A stretch of 64,000 nt of DNA from Rhizophagus clarus (taxonomy: Eukaryota; Glomeromycota; Glomeromycetes; Glomerales; Glomeraceae). A program made the translations under genes and the position numbers. Position 1 is the first letter of the stretch; each line of letters starts with the position of its first letter. The DNA lies in the NCBI GenBank assembly GCA_015698045.1, contig BLAL01000162.1:1116001-1180000 (forward strand), read 5' to 3'. Shown here one piece after another: positions 63,509 to 64,000 of this stretch. The notes under the pieces were generated by a model, which saw only the letters and a program-made list of their open reading frames with translations, was not told where the DNA came from and did not search any database.

Positions 63509-63881
63509 TCATTCCCAACTTTGCATTTCCCGCGTCTTTATCCATGATTGCAGAAAATAATAACCTACATAATGCATACTACTAGTTCCATTAGTTCCAT
63601 TTGTTGACCTAAAAAAAAATAACTGAAAATAATTTAATTTATATGCAAAGTTACTAACAACTATATAATACTTTTGTTGACCCTTTGCCAGAAATCACCG
63701 GGAAGTCGGTGACAATGTAGACTTGGTTAGAGACAAACAAAAAAGAAAAATGCTAGAGATCGCGAACGCGAGAGTGCATAATCAGAACGTAGGATGTGGA
63801 AAGAATAAAATACTTACTTCTCTATATAAATTTCATAAACACGCGATACCAAATACTTTTTATTGGTAATACTTAATTTTT
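63509..63881 (-). CDS. 3' end of an unrecognised gene, truncated by the window edge
   Basis: Two exons (63881-63818 and 63608-63509) join in phase across a GT-AG intron and end in TGA. They encode LSITNKKYLVSRVYEIYIEK, then STNGTNGTSSMHYVGYYFLQ and SWIKTREMQSWE at the C-terminus. Codon use and an aromatic-rich, structured end suggest a real protein. The gene continues beyond 64000 on the minus strand and an upstream exon may start within 63882-64000. The family is not recognised. Confidence 0.5.
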
Positions 63882-64000
63882 CTGTAATGTTAACGATAAA
63901 AAAAAAACACGTTTTAAAAGGACAGTCAGACAGTGAAGATACATATATTCCATAACAATGCCAATTTTTACTATTTTTACTCTTAAATAAAAGCAATATA

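Overview
The window is nuclear DNA of a filamentous, early-diverging fungus, most likely an arbuscular mycorrhizal fungus (Glomeromycotina, Rhizophagus-like). The sequence is extremely AT-rich with many homopolymer runs, and genes are split by many short GT-AG introns (about 50-200 bp). Several decayed mobile proteins look, from memory, like families expanded in Rhizophagus: a retroelement ORF1-like protein, a P-loop ATPase and zinc-ribbon repeats. No database search was possible. Family calls rest on recognised motifs and on spliced reading frames that stay open across every intron.

Layout. (1) 0.5-2.9 kb: two divergent housekeeping genes, NDUFAF6 (complex I assembly) and AP-1 sigma (clathrin adaptor), share an 85-bp promoter. 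(2) 2.9-33.2 kb: about 30 kb with no intact gene. It holds nested mobile elements: a 295-bp MITE family with 8-bp target duplications, a Tc1/mariner-type MITE, polyadenylated retro-insertions with 11-18 bp target duplications, a decayed ATPase/zinc-ribbon locus, a 3.9-kb inverted-repeat element and several minisatellites. (3) 33.2-64 kb: a gene-dense block. In order it holds a short-chain dehydrogenase (SDR) with two nearby SDR pseudogenes, a MABP1/WDR62-type WD40 protein, a CaMKK-like kinase, an ER protein disulfide isomerase, eIF3c, ATP11 (F1-ATPase assembly), glycyl-tRNA synthetase with apparent dual-targeting starts, an acidic protein with a ZNHIT3-like tail, a PTGR-type NADPH oxidoreductase, and the 3' end of one unrecognised gene.

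The genes do not form a pathway. Two (NDUFAF6, ATP11) serve assembly of respiratory complexes, glycyl-tRNA synthetase probably serves both cytosol and mitochondria, eIF3c and glycyl-tRNA synthetase serve translation, and MABP1-like and CaMKK-like are signalling proteins. The most noteworthy items are a candidate 3-nt microexon, a uORF overlapping the mitochondrial start of glycyl-tRNA synthetase, an ORF1-only retroelement whose stops look like C-to-T decay, insertions whose empty sites can be read from adjacent repeat units, and a decayed packaging-type ATPase linked to zinc ribbons.
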